DNA of 64,000 nt. It comes from Kluyvera ascorbata_C (GTDB lineage Bacteria > Pseudomonadota > Gammaproteobacteria > Enterobacterales > Enterobacteriaceae). Both the position numbers and the translations under genes were made by a program. The stretch is from NCBI RefSeq assembly GCF_044197065.1, contig NZ_JBIQOI010000004.1, forward strand, positions 124,001-188,000, in the 5' to 3' direction. This document shows, piece by piece, positions 45,149 through 54,432 of this stretch. The notes beneath the pieces were generated by a model. The model was not told the DNA's origin and did not search any database. It was given only the letters and a program-made list of their open reading frames with translations. Numbering within the stretch: position 1 is the stretch's first letter; every line of letters starts with the position of its first letter.

Positions 45149-46720
45149 ATGGCTAACATCGAAATCAGACAAGAATCGCCAACTGCCTTTTATATTAAAG
45201 TGCACGAAACAGACAATGTGGCGATTATTGTTAACGATAATGGATTAAAAGCAGGAACCCGTTTTCCTGACGGACTGGAATTAATTGAACATATTCCTCA
45301 AGGACATAAAGTGGCCCTGGTGGATATTCCTCATAATGGCGAAATTATCCGCTACGGCGAGGTCATCGGCTACGCCGTACGCGACATCGTCAAAGGGAGC
45401 TGGATAGATGAGTCCACGGTCATTCTGCCAAAAGCGCCGCCGCTGAATACCTTACCGCTGGCAACCAAAGTACCGGAGCCGCTACCACCGCTGGAGGGTT
45501 ACACCTTCGAAGGCTACCGCAATGCCGATGGCAGCGTGGGGACCAAAAACCTGCTGGGTATTTCAACCAGCGTACACTGCGTCGCGGGCGTGGTGGATTA
45601 CGTAGTCAAAATTATTGAACGCGATCTGCTGCCAAAATACCCCAACGTCGACGGCGTGGTGGGCCTCAATCACCTGTACGGCTGCGGCGTGGCGATCAAC
45701 GCCCCAGCGGCCATCGTACCTATTCGCACCATCCACAATATCGCCCTGAACCCTAACTTTGGCGGCGAAGTGATGGTGGTTGGCCTCGGCTGTGAAAAGT
45801 TACAGCCAGAACGTCTGCTTCAGGGTACCGAAGATGTCCAGAGCATCCCGGTCGACAGTGCCAGCATCGTGCGCCTGCAGGATGAACAGCATGTCGGTTT
45901 TCGCTCGATGGTTGACGACATTCTGCAGGTGGCCGAACGCCATCTGGAAAAACTCAACAAGCGCCAGCGTGAAACCTGCCCAGCCTCGGAGTTGGTGGTT
46001 GGGATGCAGTGCGGCGGCAGCGATGCGTTCTCCGGCGTGACGGCAAACCCGGCGGTAGGCTACGCCTCTGACCTGCTGGTGCGCTGCGGCGCAACCGTGA
46101 TGTTCTCGGAAGTGACCGAAGTGCGTGACGCCATCCACCTGCTCACCCCGCGCGCCATCAATGAAGAAGTAGGCAAACGCCTGCTGGAAGAGATGGCCTG
46201 GTACGATAATTACCTCGATATGGGTCAGACTGACCGCAGCGCCAACCCGTCCCCGGGCAACAAAAAAGGTGGACTGGCAAACGTGGTGGAAAAAGCGCTG
46301 GGCTCTATCGCTAAATCCGGCAAGAGCGCCATTGTAGAAGTGCTTTCGCCGGGCCAACGCCCAACCAAGCGCGGCCTGATTTATGCTGCCACCCCGGCCA
46401 GCGATTTTGTCTGCGGTACCCAGCAAGTCGCTTCCGGCATTACCGTGCAGGTCTTTACCACCGGCCGTGGCACGCCGTACGGTCTGATGGCCGTACCGGT
46501 CATTAAGATGGCTACCCGCACCGAACTGGCGAACCGCTGGTATGACTTAATGGATATCAACGCCGGGACCATTGCCACGGGCGAAGAGACGATTGAGGAT
46601 GTTGGCACGAAGCTGTTTGAGTTCATTCTGGACGTGGCGAGCGGGCGTAAGAAAACCTTCTCGGATCAGTGGGGTCTGCATAACCAACTGGCGGTGTTTA
46701 ACCCGGCTCCGGTGACTTGA
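45149..46720 (+). CDS. garD: D-galactarate dehydratase GarD
   Basis: A 523-residue enzyme of the UxaA/GarD family, the same length as E. coli GarD. The N-terminal SAF domain (about 15-90) precedes the iron-dependent dehydratase region with NHLYGCGVAIN, GLGCEKLQPE, GMQCGGSDAFSGVTANPA and NPSPGNKKGG. It dehydrates galactarate to 5-keto-4-deoxy-D-glucarate, feeding GarL, GarR and GarK encoded across the divergent operon. TGGAGA is upstream. A strong terminator follows. Confidence 0.97.
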   Translation: MANIEIRQESPTAFYIKVHETDNVAIIVNDNGLKAGTRFPDGLELIEHIPQGHKVALVDIPHNGEIIRYGEVIGYAVRDIVKGSWIDESTVILPKAPPLNTLPLATKVPEPLPPLEGYTFEGYRNADGSVGTKNLLGISTSVHCVAGVVDYVVKIIERDLLPKYPNVDGVVGLNHLYGCGVAINAPAAIVPIRTIHNIALNPNFGGEVMVVGLGCEKLQPERLLQGTEDVQSIPVDSASIVRLQDEQHVGFRSMVDDILQVAERHLEKLNKRQRETCPASELVVGMQCGGSDAFSGVTANPAVGYASDLLVRCGATVMFSEVTEVRDAIHLLTPRAINEEVGKRLLEEMAWYDNYLDMGQTDRSANPSPGNKKGGLANVVEKALGSIAKSGKSAIVEVLSPGQRPTKRGLIYAATPASDFVCGTQQVASGITVQVFTTGRGTPYGLMAVPVIKMATRTELANRWYDLMDINAGTIATGEETIEDVGTKLFEFILDVASGRKKTFSDQWGLHNQLAVFNPAPVT

Positions 46721-46745
46721 TTACGCGATATTGAATAAAAAACGC

Positions 46746-46776
46746 AATCGGGAGGCAACCCTGCCTCCCGATTTTT
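46746..46776. terminator. Terminator between convergent garD and agaR
   Basis: AATCGGGAGG-CAACCCTG-CCTCCCGATT followed by a run of T. Confidence 0.88.
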
Positions 46777-47586
46777 TTATGCTCTCACTAAAATCACGTC
46801 AATGCCCTGCCGACGTAACCCTTCCAGGCTTTCATTCGGTACGCCCTCATCAACAATAATCACATCAATACGCTGTGTATCGATGATCTTATGCAGGCTG
46901 GAGCGGTTAAATTTCGTGGAGTCCGTGACAACGACAATACGCTCTGCCACTTCACACATCCGGCGGTTAAGCCGCGCTTCATCTTCATTATGCGTGCTAA
47001 TGCCGCGCTCGAGATCAATGGCATCAACGCCAAGGAACAGAATATCGAAGTGGTAATTCTGTAACGATTGCTCCGCCTGGTCGCCGTAAAACGACTGCGA
47101 CTGACGGCGCAGGTGGCCACCGGTCATCAGCAGTTCAACGCCTTCCGACTCCAGCAACGCATTTGCGACGTTCATGCCGTTAGTCATGGCAATCACGTCC
47201 GTATGCTGGCGCATCAACCGGGCAATTTCATAGGTGGTGGTCCCGGAGTCAAGAATTACGCGATGACCGGGTTTAATCAGCTCCACGGCAGCTTTCGCGA
47301 TGCTACGCTTTACCGCCGTATTCAGAGAGCTTTTGTCTTCGACAGAGGGTTCGGTCGCTGGCGTATTGCTATCGCAGATGAGTGCGCCGCCGTATGCGCG
47401 CACCGCAATGCCCTGCTTCTCCAGAAAGGCCAGATCGTTACGGATCGTCACCGTCGATACGCCGAACCATTCAGAAAGATCGTTTACCTGCACGCTACCC
47501 TGCTGCCGCAACCGCTGGATAATCTGCTCGCGTCTTTCACTGGTTCCCGTCACACGCTTATCGGCAGAAGAGTCGGTGTTGCTCAT
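46777..47586 (-). CDS. agaR: DeoR-family aga operon repressor AgaR
   Basis: A 269-residue DeoR-family regulator, the same length as E. coli AgaR. The N-terminal winged helix (RREQIIQRLRQQGSVQVND, then LSEWFGVSTVTIRNDLAFLE) is followed by the sugar-phosphate-binding domain with DSGTTTYEIARLM and FLGVDAID. It represses the aga genes until an amino-sugar phosphate binds. It is divergent from kbaZ; TTTCGTTTCATTT-type operators lie in the shared gap. Confidence 0.95.
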   Translation of the reverse strand: MSNTDSSADKRVTGTSERREQIIQRLRQQGSVQVNDLSEWFGVSTVTIRNDLAFLEKQGIAVRAYGGALICDSNTPATEPSVEDKSSLNTAVKRSIAKAAVELIKPGHRVILDSGTTTYEIARLMRQHTDVIAMTNGMNVANALLESEGVELLMTGGHLRRQSQSFYGDQAEQSLQNYHFDILFLGVDAIDLERGISTHNEDEARLNRRMCEVAERIVVVTDSTKFNRSSLHKIIDTQRIDVIIVDEGVPNESLEGLRRQGIDVILVRA

Positions 47587-47606
47587 AGAGATTCCTTTGA
47601 TTGATT

Positions 47607-47624
47607 CTTTCGTTTCATTTCTTT
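47607..47624. promoter_or_regulatory. AgaR operator near agaR
   Basis: CTTTCGTTTCATTTCTTT fits the published AgaR consensus of repeated TTTCRTTT words. It lies 21 bases before the agaR start. Confidence 0.65.
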
Positions 47625-47785
47625 TTGCTTATTAACACCTTTCTTTTGTCGGAATGCAAGCCTTAAAAGGCCCCCACACGGCGACAAAGCCTGACAACAA
47701 AGCTTTCATTATGTTTCTTTTGTGAAACAGATCCGAAAATGGAAATCTTTCATTTTATTTTTAAACCCTCGTAACGCAGTATTAA

Positions 47786-47802
47786 ATGAAACAAAACGAA
47801 AG
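47786..47802. promoter_or_regulatory. AgaR operator near kbaZ
   Basis: ATGAAACAAAACGAAAG is the reverse-strand form of the same word and lies 35 bases before kbaZ. TTTCATTATGTTTCTTTTG at 47704 may be a further half-site. Confidence 0.65.
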
Positions 47803-47836
47803 ATAAACATCATTACAATCTGAGTTGGAGAGGAAA

Positions 47837-49132
47837 GTGAAATATCTTACAACTATGGTGGAGCAGCACAAACGGGGGAAAACAAACGGAATTTATGCCG
47901 TTTGTTCCGCGCATCCACTGGTACTTGAATCCGCTATTCGTTATGCCCAGGCAGAACAGACGCCGCTGCTCATTGAAGCAACGTCGAATCAGGTCGATCA
48001 GTTCGGTGGCTATACCGGTATGACCCCGGCTGATTTTCGCCACTTTGTCTGCGCGTTGGCTGATTCACTGAACTTCCCGCAGGATCGCCTGATTCTGGGG
48101 GGCGATCATCTTGGCCCTAACCGCTGGCAAAACCTGCCAGCCGAACAAGCGATGAATAACGCCGACGATCTGATCAAAAGCTATGTGGCGGCTGGTTTTA
48201 AAAAGATCCACCTCGATTGCAGTATGTCCTGCGAGGGCGATCCCGTTCCATTAACTGATGCGATCGTTGCCGAGCGCGCAGCTCGCCTGGCTAAAATTGC
48301 CGAGCAGACCTGCGTTGAACACTTTGGCGAATCGGATCTTGTTTACGTTATTGGCACAGAAGTCCCCGTCCCTGGCGGTGCCCACGAAGCATTGACTGAA
48401 CTCGCCGTCACGACGCCTGATGCTGCTCGTGCCACGTTGGAAGCGCACCATCATGCGTTTGAAAAGCAAGGGCTGGATGCCATCTGGCCACGCATCATCG
48501 CACTGGTTGTCCAGCCGGGCGTTGAGTTTGACCATACCCACATTATTGATTACCAGCCGCAGAAAGCGGTCGCGCTGAGCAAAATGGTGGAAGCCTATGA
48601 CACGCTGGTCTTCGAAGCCCACTCCACGGATTATCAGACACCGCAGTCGCTGCGTCAGTTGGTGAAAGATCATTTCGCGATTCTGAAAGTTGGCCCAGGG
48701 CTGACCTTCGCCCTGCGCGAAGCGCTGTTCTCACTGGCGGCGATTGAAGAGGAACTGCTTCCTGCCAAAGCCGGCTCTGGCCTGCGCCATGTTCTTGAAA
48801 CCGTAATGCTCGACCGCCCGGAATACTGGCAAAGCCACTACCACGGCGATGGCAACGCCCGCCGTCTGGCCCGTGGTTATAGCTACTCTGACCGCGTTCG
48901 CTACTACTGGCCAGACAGCCAAATTGATGAAGCCTTTGAAAGGCTGGTACGCAATCTGGCGGATGAACCCATTCCCTTACCGCTCATCAGCCAGTACCTC
49001 CCTTTACAGTACGTAAAAGTACGCGAGGGAGATCTCAACGCTACACCGCGTGAACTCATCATTAATCATATTCAGGACATACTTCAGCAGTACCACGCCG
49101 CCTGTCAGGGCGTTCCGTCTCATAACGAATAA
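47837..49132 (+). CDS. kbaZ: Tagatose-1,6-bisphosphate aldolase subunit KbaZ
   Basis: A 431-residue protein of the GatZ/KbaZ family, nearly identical to E. coli KbaZ. It opens with NGIYAVCSAHPLVLE and contains the barrel segments LGGDHLGPNRWQ and KKIHLDCSMSC. It stabilises KbaY for full aldolase activity. The GTG at 47837 is chosen because the E. coli protein begins at this point; a TTG four codons earlier is in frame. It is the first gene of the kbaZ-agaVWEFA operon. Confidence 0.93.
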   Translation: MKYLTTMVEQHKRGKTNGIYAVCSAHPLVLESAIRYAQAEQTPLLIEATSNQVDQFGGYTGMTPADFRHFVCALADSLNFPQDRLILGGDHLGPNRWQNLPAEQAMNNADDLIKSYVAAGFKKIHLDCSMSCEGDPVPLTDAIVAERAARLAKIAEQTCVEHFGESDLVYVIGTEVPVPGGAHEALTELAVTTPDAARATLEAHHHAFEKQGLDAIWPRIIALVVQPGVEFDHTHIIDYQPQKAVALSKMVEAYDTLVFEAHSTDYQTPQSLRQLVKDHFAILKVGPGLTFALREALFSLAAIEEELLPAKAGSGLRHVLETVMLDRPEYWQSHYHGDGNARRLARGYSYSDRVRYYWPDSQIDEAFERLVRNLADEPIPLPLISQYLPLQYVKVREGDLNATPRELIINHIQDILQQYHAACQGVPSHNE

Positions 49133-49151
49133 CAACAAAGAGGAAAGCGCT

Positions 49152-49625
49152 ATGCCAAATATCGTACTCAGCCGCATCGATGAAAGACTGATTCATGGTC
49201 AGGTCGGCGTGCAGTGGGTCGGGTTTGCGGGGGCAAATCTGGTATTGGTCGCCAATGACGAAGTCGCGGAAGACACCGTGCAGCAGAACCTGATGGAAAT
49301 GGTACTGGCTGAAGGGATAGCCGTGCGTTTCTGGTCGCTACAGAAAGTTATCGACAATATTCACCGCGCTGCTGACCGACAAAAAATTTTGCTGGTGTGC
49401 AGAACGCCGGCTGATTTTCTCAAGCTGGTTGAAGGCGGCGTTCCCGTCACCCGCATCAACGTAGGAAACATGCACTACGCCGAAGGTAAACAACAAATTG
49501 CCAAAACCGTTTCTGTCGACGCCAATGATATCAGCGCGTTCAACGGCCTGAAGGCCGCCGGAGTGGAATGCTTCGTTCAGGGCGTTCCGACAGAACCTGC
49601 TTTGGATCTCTTTAAACTACTTTGA
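49152..49625 (+). CDS. agaV: N-acetylgalactosamine PTS EIIB AgaV
   Basis: A 157-residue mannose-family EIIB protein. The phosphorylated histidine H15 is in RIDERLIHGQVG. It carries phosphate from EIIA to the sugar in the cytoplasm. It matches E. coli AgaV in length and position. GAGGAAAG precedes the start at 49152. It lies 19 bases after kbaZ. Confidence 0.95.
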   Translation: MPNIVLSRIDERLIHGQVGVQWVGFAGANLVLVANDEVAEDTVQQNLMEMVLAEGIAVRFWSLQKVIDNIHRAADRQKILLVCRTPADFLKLVEGGVPVTRINVGNMHYAEGKQQIAKTVSVDANDISAFNGLKAAGVECFVQGVPTEPALDLFKLL

Positions 49626-49635
49626 GGGATTCACA

Positions 49636-50415
49636 ATGGAAATTAGTCTGTTACAGGCTTTTGCACTAGGCATTCTCGCCTTTATTGCAGGCCTGGATAT
49701 GTTCAACGGGTTAACGCATATGCACCGTCCGGTGGTGCTGGGGCCGCTGGTTGGTCTGATTCTGGGCGATCTGCACACCGGCATTCTTACCGGCGGTACG
49801 CTGGAACTGGTGTGGATGGGTCTGGCACCGTTGGCCGGTGCCCAACCGCCTAACGTCATTATCGGTACTATTGTCGGTACGACGTTTGCCATTACCACCG
49901 GCGTGAAGCCTGATGTTGCCGTCGGGGTCGCCGTACCGTTTGCCGTCGCCGTGCAAATGGGCATTACTTTCCTGTTCTCCGTAATGTCCGGCGTCATGTC
50001 CCGCTGCGACCGTATGGCGGCAAATGCCGATACCGCAGGTATTGAACGCGTTAACTATCTGGCGCTACTGGCGTTAGGCATTTTCTACTTCCTCTGCGCT
50101 TTCCTGCCGATTTACTTCGGCGCGGAACATGCAAAAACCGCTATTGATGTCCTGCCTGAACGTCTGATTGATGGGCTGGGTGTCGCGGGCGGCATCATGC
50201 CAGCGATCGGTTTTGCCGTACTGCTGAAAATCATGATGAAAAACGTCTACATCCCTTATTTCATCATTGGTTTCGTTGCCGCAGCCTGGCTCAAGCTTCC
50301 GGTCCTGGCCATTGCCGCCGCCGCGCTGGCCATGGCGCTCATCGACCTGCTACGTAAATCTCCTGAACCGACTCAACCTGCGGCACAGAAAGAGGAATTC
50401 GAAGATGGCATCTAA
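49636..50415 (+). CDS. agaW: N-acetylgalactosamine PTS EIIC AgaW
   Basis: A 259-residue mannose-family EIIC with about seven hydrophobic segments, including GLTHMHRPVVLGPLVGLILGD and GGTLELVWMGLAPLAGAQPPN, the EIIC signature. It forms the membrane channel with EIID. It is full length here, whereas laboratory K-12 carries a large deletion that truncates agaW and removes agaEF. It starts 10 bases after agaV and overlaps the EIID start by 11 bases. Confidence 0.95.
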   Translation: MEISLLQAFALGILAFIAGLDMFNGLTHMHRPVVLGPLVGLILGDLHTGILTGGTLELVWMGLAPLAGAQPPNVIIGTIVGTTFAITTGVKPDVAVGVAVPFAVAVQMGITFLFSVMSGVMSRCDRMAANADTAGIERVNYLALLALGIFYFLCAFLPIYFGAEHAKTAIDVLPERLIDGLGVAGGIMPAIGFAVLLKIMMKNVYIPYFIIGFVAAAWLKLPVLAIAAAALAMALIDLLRKSPEPTQPAAQKEEFEDGI

Positions 50416-51283
50416 TCAACAGACCCTGCCGAGTGTTTCCGACAATGAAGAGACGCTACTGACCGGGGTTAACGAAAACGTCTATGAAGATCAAAACATT
50501 GGCGCAGACCTGACTAAAAAGGATATTAACCGCGTGGCCTGGCGTTCCATGCTGCTGCAGGCCTCTTTTAACTATGAACGTATGCAGGCTTCCGGCTGGC
50601 TTTATGGCCTGCTGCCCGCGCTGAAAAAGATCCACACCAACAAACGCGACCTCGCACGAGCGATGAAAGGCCACATGGGTTTCTTCAACACCCACCCGTT
50701 CCTGGTGACCTTTGTGATTGGCATTATTCTGGCGATGGAGCGTTCGAAGCAGGACGTGAACAGCATTCAAAGCACCAAGATTGCCGTAGGCGCACCGCTC
50801 GGCGGCATTGGCGATGCCATGTTCTGGCTGACGCTGTTGCCAATCTGCGGCGGCATTGGTGCGAGCCTGGCGCTACAGGGCTCCATCCTCGGTGCGATTG
50901 TCTTCATTGTGATGTTCAACGTGGTGCATCTCGGCCTGCGCTTTGGTCTGGCCCACTATGCTTATCGTATGGGCGTCGCGGCGATTCCGCTTATCAAAGC
51001 CAACACCAAAAAGGTGGGGCATGCCGCATCAATCGTCGGTATGACCGTTATCGGTGCGCTGGTTGCCACCTACGTTCGTCTGAATACCACGCTTGAAATT
51101 AAAGCGGGTGATGCCGTCGTCAAACTGCAGACTGATGTTATCGACAAGCTGATGCCTGCCTTTTTACCGCTGGTATATACCCTGACCATGTATTGGCTGG
51201 TTCGTCGTGGCTGGAGCCCGCTGCGCCTTATCGGCATCACCGTTGTGCTGGGTGTTGTCGGTAAATTCTGCCACTTCCTGTAA
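50405..51283 (+). CDS. agaE: N-acetylgalactosamine PTS EIID AgaE
   Basis: A 292-residue mannose-family EIID. Family segments LLQASFNYERMQASGW, FFNTHPFLVTFVIGIILAMER and KIAVGAPLGGIGDAMFWLT are intact, with hydrophobic helices in the C-terminal half. It completes the membrane translocon with AgaW. The start at 50405 lies in the end of agaW, with GAGGAA upstream, so translation is coupled. This gene is lost in K-12. Confidence 0.95.
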   Translation: MASNQQTLPSVSDNEETLLTGVNENVYEDQNIGADLTKKDINRVAWRSMLLQASFNYERMQASGWLYGLLPALKKIHTNKRDLARAMKGHMGFFNTHPFLVTFVIGIILAMERSKQDVNSIQSTKIAVGAPLGGIGDAMFWLTLLPICGGIGASLALQGSILGAIVFIVMFNVVHLGLRFGLAHYAYRMGVAAIPLIKANTKKVGHAASIVGMTVIGALVATYVRLNTTLEIKAGDAVVKLQTDVIDKLMPAFLPLVYTLTMYWLVRRGWSPLRLIGITVVLGVVGKFCHFL

Positions 51284-51300
51284 AACAAAAGAGGTCTGAG

Positions 51301-51735
51301 ATGTTGGGAATTATTTTGACCGGGCATGGCGGATTTGCCAGCGGAATGGAAAAAGCGATGAAGCAAATCCTGGGCGAACAAACGCAGTTTATCGCCATCG
51401 ATTTTCCAGAAACCTCCACCACCGCGTTGCTCACTTCGCAGCTTGAACACGCGGTGAACACGCTGGATAGCGAGGACGATCTGGTATTTCTGACCGACCT
51501 CCTTGGCGGCACGCCATTCCGCGTGGCCTCAACGCTGGCGATGCAAAAGCCCGGCCGAGAGGTGATTACCGGCACTAACCTGCAGCTCCTGCTGGAAATG
51601 GTGCTGGAGCGTGAAGGCCTGAGCAGCGAAGCCTTTCGCCTACAGGCGCTGGAGTGCGGGCACCGCGGCCTGACAAGCCTGGTTGATGAGATGGGGCGCT
51701 GTCGTGAAGAGGTTCCAGCAGAGGAAGGGATATGA
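51301..51735 (+). CDS. agaF: N-acetylgalactosamine PTS EIIA AgaF
   Basis: A 144-residue mannose-family EIIA. The phosphorylated histidine H9 is in ILTGHGGFASGM, and the LTDLLGGTPFRVA segment follows near 64. It accepts phosphate from HPr and passes it to AgaV. GAGGTC precedes the start. It overlaps agaA in ATGA. Confidence 0.95.
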   Translation: MLGIILTGHGGFASGMEKAMKQILGEQTQFIAIDFPETSTTALLTSQLEHAVNTLDSEDDLVFLTDLLGGTPFRVASTLAMQKPGREVITGTNLQLLLEMVLEREGLSSEAFRLQALECGHRGLTSLVDEMGRCREEVPAEEGI

Positions 51736-52865
51736 CGCAGATCCTTCGCGCCAGACGTCTGCTGACGGAGCAGGGCTGGCTTGACGATCATCAGATACAC
51801 ATTGATAGCGGTATCATTACCGCCATCGCCCCCATACCTTCAGGCACCACGCAGCGCGATGCTGAGCTGCTTTGTCCAGCCTATATCGATACTCACGTCC
51901 ACGGCGGTGCGGGTGTCGATGTCATGGATGATGCACCGGACACGCTCGACACACTGGCAATGCATAAAGCGCGTGAAGGGGTGGGGAGCTGGCTTCCCAC
52001 CACCGTTACCGCGCCGATGGAGCAGATCTACCACGCGCTGGAGCGCATTGCCCAACGCTGCCATTCCGGCGGCCCTGGCGCTCAGGTTTTGGGGAGCTAT
52101 CTTGAGGGCCCTTACTTCACACCACAGAATAAGGGCGCTCATCCTCCTGAACTGTTCCGGGACCTGGACATCCACGAGCTGGATAAGCTAATCGCCCTCT
52201 CGCAAAGCACGCTGAGGGTCGTCGCCCTCGCGCCGGAAAAACCAGGCGCGATACGGGCTATTCAACATCTTAAGCGACAAGGCGTGCGGGTCATGCTGGG
52301 ACATAGCGCGGCAACCTGGGCGCAAACCAGCGCCGCTTTCGATTCTGGGGCAGACGGTCTCGTGCATTGCTATAACGGCATGACCGGCTTACATCATCGG
52401 GAGCCTGGCATGGTCGGCGCGGGGTTAACCGACCCGCGGGCTTGGCTCGAACTGATTGCCGACGGGTACCACGTTCACCCGGCCGCTATGAAACTCTGCT
52501 GCTGTTGTGCGAAAGATCGGGTCGTATTGATTACCGATGCGATGCAGGCTGCCGGTATGCCTGACGGCTCCTACACGCTGTGCGGCGAAAAGGTCGAGAT
52601 GCGCGGCAGTATTGTACGAACCGCTTCCGGCGGTCTGGCGGGGAGCACGCTCTCGGTAGATGCCGCCGTGCGTAATATGGTCGAACTTGCGGGGATTTCT
52701 CCTGAAGAGGCAATCCGTATGGCCTCGCTGCACCCTGCCCGCCTTCTGGGGGTAGACCAACAGCTTGGTTCGCTACAGGCAGGTAAACGCGCCAGTATTA
52801 TCGCCCTCGACGGCGGCCTGCATGTTCAGCGCGTCTGGATTCAAGGTCAGCATCTTTCCCTTTAA
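51732..52865 (+). CDS. agaA: N-acetylgalactosamine-6-phosphate deacetylase AgaA
   Basis: A 377-residue amidohydrolase of the NagA family, full length. Metal-binding motifs are DTHVHGGAGVDVMDD near 57, the EGPYF glutamate near 131, GHSAATWAQ near 195, HCYNGMTGLHHREPG near 216, and the catalytic aspartate in LITDAMQAAG near 273. It deacetylates GalNAc-6-phosphate to galactosamine-6-phosphate. It starts inside the agaF stop (four-base overlap). Confidence 0.95.
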   Translation: MTQILRARRLLTEQGWLDDHQIHIDSGIITAIAPIPSGTTQRDAELLCPAYIDTHVHGGAGVDVMDDAPDTLDTLAMHKAREGVGSWLPTTVTAPMEQIYHALERIAQRCHSGGPGAQVLGSYLEGPYFTPQNKGAHPPELFRDLDIHELDKLIALSQSTLRVVALAPEKPGAIRAIQHLKRQGVRVMLGHSAATWAQTSAAFDSGADGLVHCYNGMTGLHHREPGMVGAGLTDPRAWLELIADGYHVHPAAMKLCCCCAKDRVVLITDAMQAAGMPDGSYTLCGEKVEMRGSIVRTASGGLAGSTLSVDAAVRNMVELAGISPEEAIRMASLHPARLLGVDQQLGSLQAGKRASIIALDGGLHVQRVWIQGQHLSL

Positions 52866-52902
52866 CTCCCTTTACGACGCAATGCGGATAAGGGACATCA
52901 CG

Positions 52903-52980
52903 TGTAGGCCGGATAAGCGAAGCGCCATCCGGCACCACACATCACCGTTGCCGGATGGCGCTTCGCTTATCCGGCCTACA
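52903..52980. repeat. REP/BIME element
   Basis: Opposed REP units (TGTAGGCCGGATAAGCGAAG and GCCGGATGGCGCTTCGC) follow agaA. The remainder of the 400-base gap before agaS holds poly-pyrimidine stretches and the agaS promoter with its AgaR site. Confidence 0.9.
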
Positions 52981-53193
52981 GCGCTATTTTCCCTTCACTT
53001 ATCGAACGACATTCTTTCTTTTCCTTTCTTTTAATCAAACCACTAATCCGTCAGTGTTTTTATCTATGCATTACAAATCAATAGGATAGAAAAAACAGCG
53101 TTTCATCGATCACAGTTTTCGTTTTATTTCATTTTGCATCATTGAACTTTCGATTTCTTTTATATAGATTTTAATTAACTGATACGCGAAAAA

Positions 53194-53210
53194 GTGAAAC
53201 GAAACGAAAG
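53194..53210. promoter_or_regulatory. AgaR operator upstream of agaS
   Basis: GTGAAACGAAACGAAAG matches the kbaZ operator word at 15 of 17 positions. It supports a second AgaR-controlled promoter for agaS-kbaY, as known in E. coli. Confidence 0.65.
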
Positions 53211-53265
53211 ACAACGACATTTTGCCCGCGTCGGATGTGGACTTCACAAGACTAAGGACTGAGTT

Positions 53266-54420
53266 ATGCCAGAAATCTATACCCCCGCGCCCGCTGCAAC
53301 CGGTACCTGGACCGAAGAAGAGATCCGCCAGCAACCTAACAGCTGGATCCGCTCGCTGAATAATATCGCCAGCATCCGAGCCGATATTGACGGGTTTCTT
53401 GAACCATTACTGTATAAGCACGATCTGCGGATCGTACTGACCGGAGCCGGTACCTCTGCATTTATCGGCGAGATAGTCGCCCCTTGGCTCGCAAGCCATA
53501 CCGGCAAGAACATCAGCGCAGTACCGACTACCGATCTTGTCACCAACCCAATGGATTATCTGAACCCGGCGCATCCGCTGCTGCTGGTCTCTTTTGCTCG
53601 CTCCGGCAACAGCCCGGAGAGCGTCGCCGCCGTTGAGTTGGCAAATCAATTCGTGCCGGAGTGCTACCACCTGTCGATTACCTGTAACGAAGCTGGCAGC
53701 CTGTATAAAAACGCGGTCAATTGCGATAACGCCTTCGCCCTGCTGATGCCAGCAGAAACCCACGATCGCGGCTTTGCCATGACCAGCAGCATCACCACGA
53801 TGATGGCAAGCTGTTTGGCCGTGTTTGCGCCGCAGGTCATCAATAGCGAAACCTTCCGCGATGTCGCCGATCGCTGCCAGGCTATCCTGACCTCACTGGG
53901 TAACTTCAGCCACGGTGTTTTCGGCCACGAAGCCTGGAAACGGATCGTCTATCTCGGCAGCGGTGGATTGCAGGGCGTTGCGCGTGAATCAGCTCTGAAG
54001 GTGCTCGAGCTCACGGCAGGTAAACTGGCTGCATTCTATGACTCACCAACCGGTTTCCGCCACGGGCCAAAATCACTGGTCGATAGCGAAACGCTTATCG
54101 TGGTGTACATATCCAGCCACCCTTACACGCGCCAATACGATCTGGATCTACTGGCGGAGCTTCGCCGCGATCGCCAGGCAATGCGCGTGATCGCGATTGC
54201 GGCAGAAACGGATGCCATTATCGAAGCTGGCCCGCATATTCTGCTACCGCCAGCACGCCATTTTATCGATATGGAACTGGCATTCTGCTTCCTGACCTAC
54301 GCCCAGATCTTTGCCCTGACGCAGTCAATCCATGTTGGTAATACGCCAGATACCCCATCCGCCAACGGCACGGTTAACCGTGTAGTACAAGGCGTTGTTA
54401 TTCACCCCTGGTTGGCTTAA
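53266..54420 (+). CDS. agaS: Galactosamine-6-phosphate deaminase/isomerase AgaS
   Basis: A 384-residue protein with two SIS (sugar isomerase) domains. Motifs GAGTSAFIGEIVAPWL near 65, SFARSGNSPESVAAVE near 110 and GSGGLQGVARESALKVLEL near 230 are the phosphosugar-binding parts. In E. coli AgaS converts galactosamine-6-phosphate to tagatose-6-phosphate plus ammonia. AAGGAC lies upstream. It is first in agaS-kbaY, under its own AgaR site. Confidence 0.95.
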   Translation: MPEIYTPAPAATGTWTEEEIRQQPNSWIRSLNNIASIRADIDGFLEPLLYKHDLRIVLTGAGTSAFIGEIVAPWLASHTGKNISAVPTTDLVTNPMDYLNPAHPLLLVSFARSGNSPESVAAVELANQFVPECYHLSITCNEAGSLYKNAVNCDNAFALLMPAETHDRGFAMTSSITTMMASCLAVFAPQVINSETFRDVADRCQAILTSLGNFSHGVFGHEAWKRIVYLGSGGLQGVARESALKVLELTAGKLAAFYDSPTGFRHGPKSLVDSETLIVVYISSHPYTRQYDLDLLAELRRDRQAMRVIAIAAETDAIIEAGPHILLPPARHFIDMELAFCFLTYAQIFALTQSIHVGNTPDTPSANGTVNRVVQGVVIHPWLA

Positions 54421-54432
54421 GAGGAATACATC

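Noticed and set aside
52990..53035. TTTCTTTTCC-type poly-pyrimidine stretch as a CRISPR or satellite repeat
   Set aside because: It is a short irregular tract without repeated units or spacers; it may be an AgaR half-site cluster. No CRISPR array was seen in the window.
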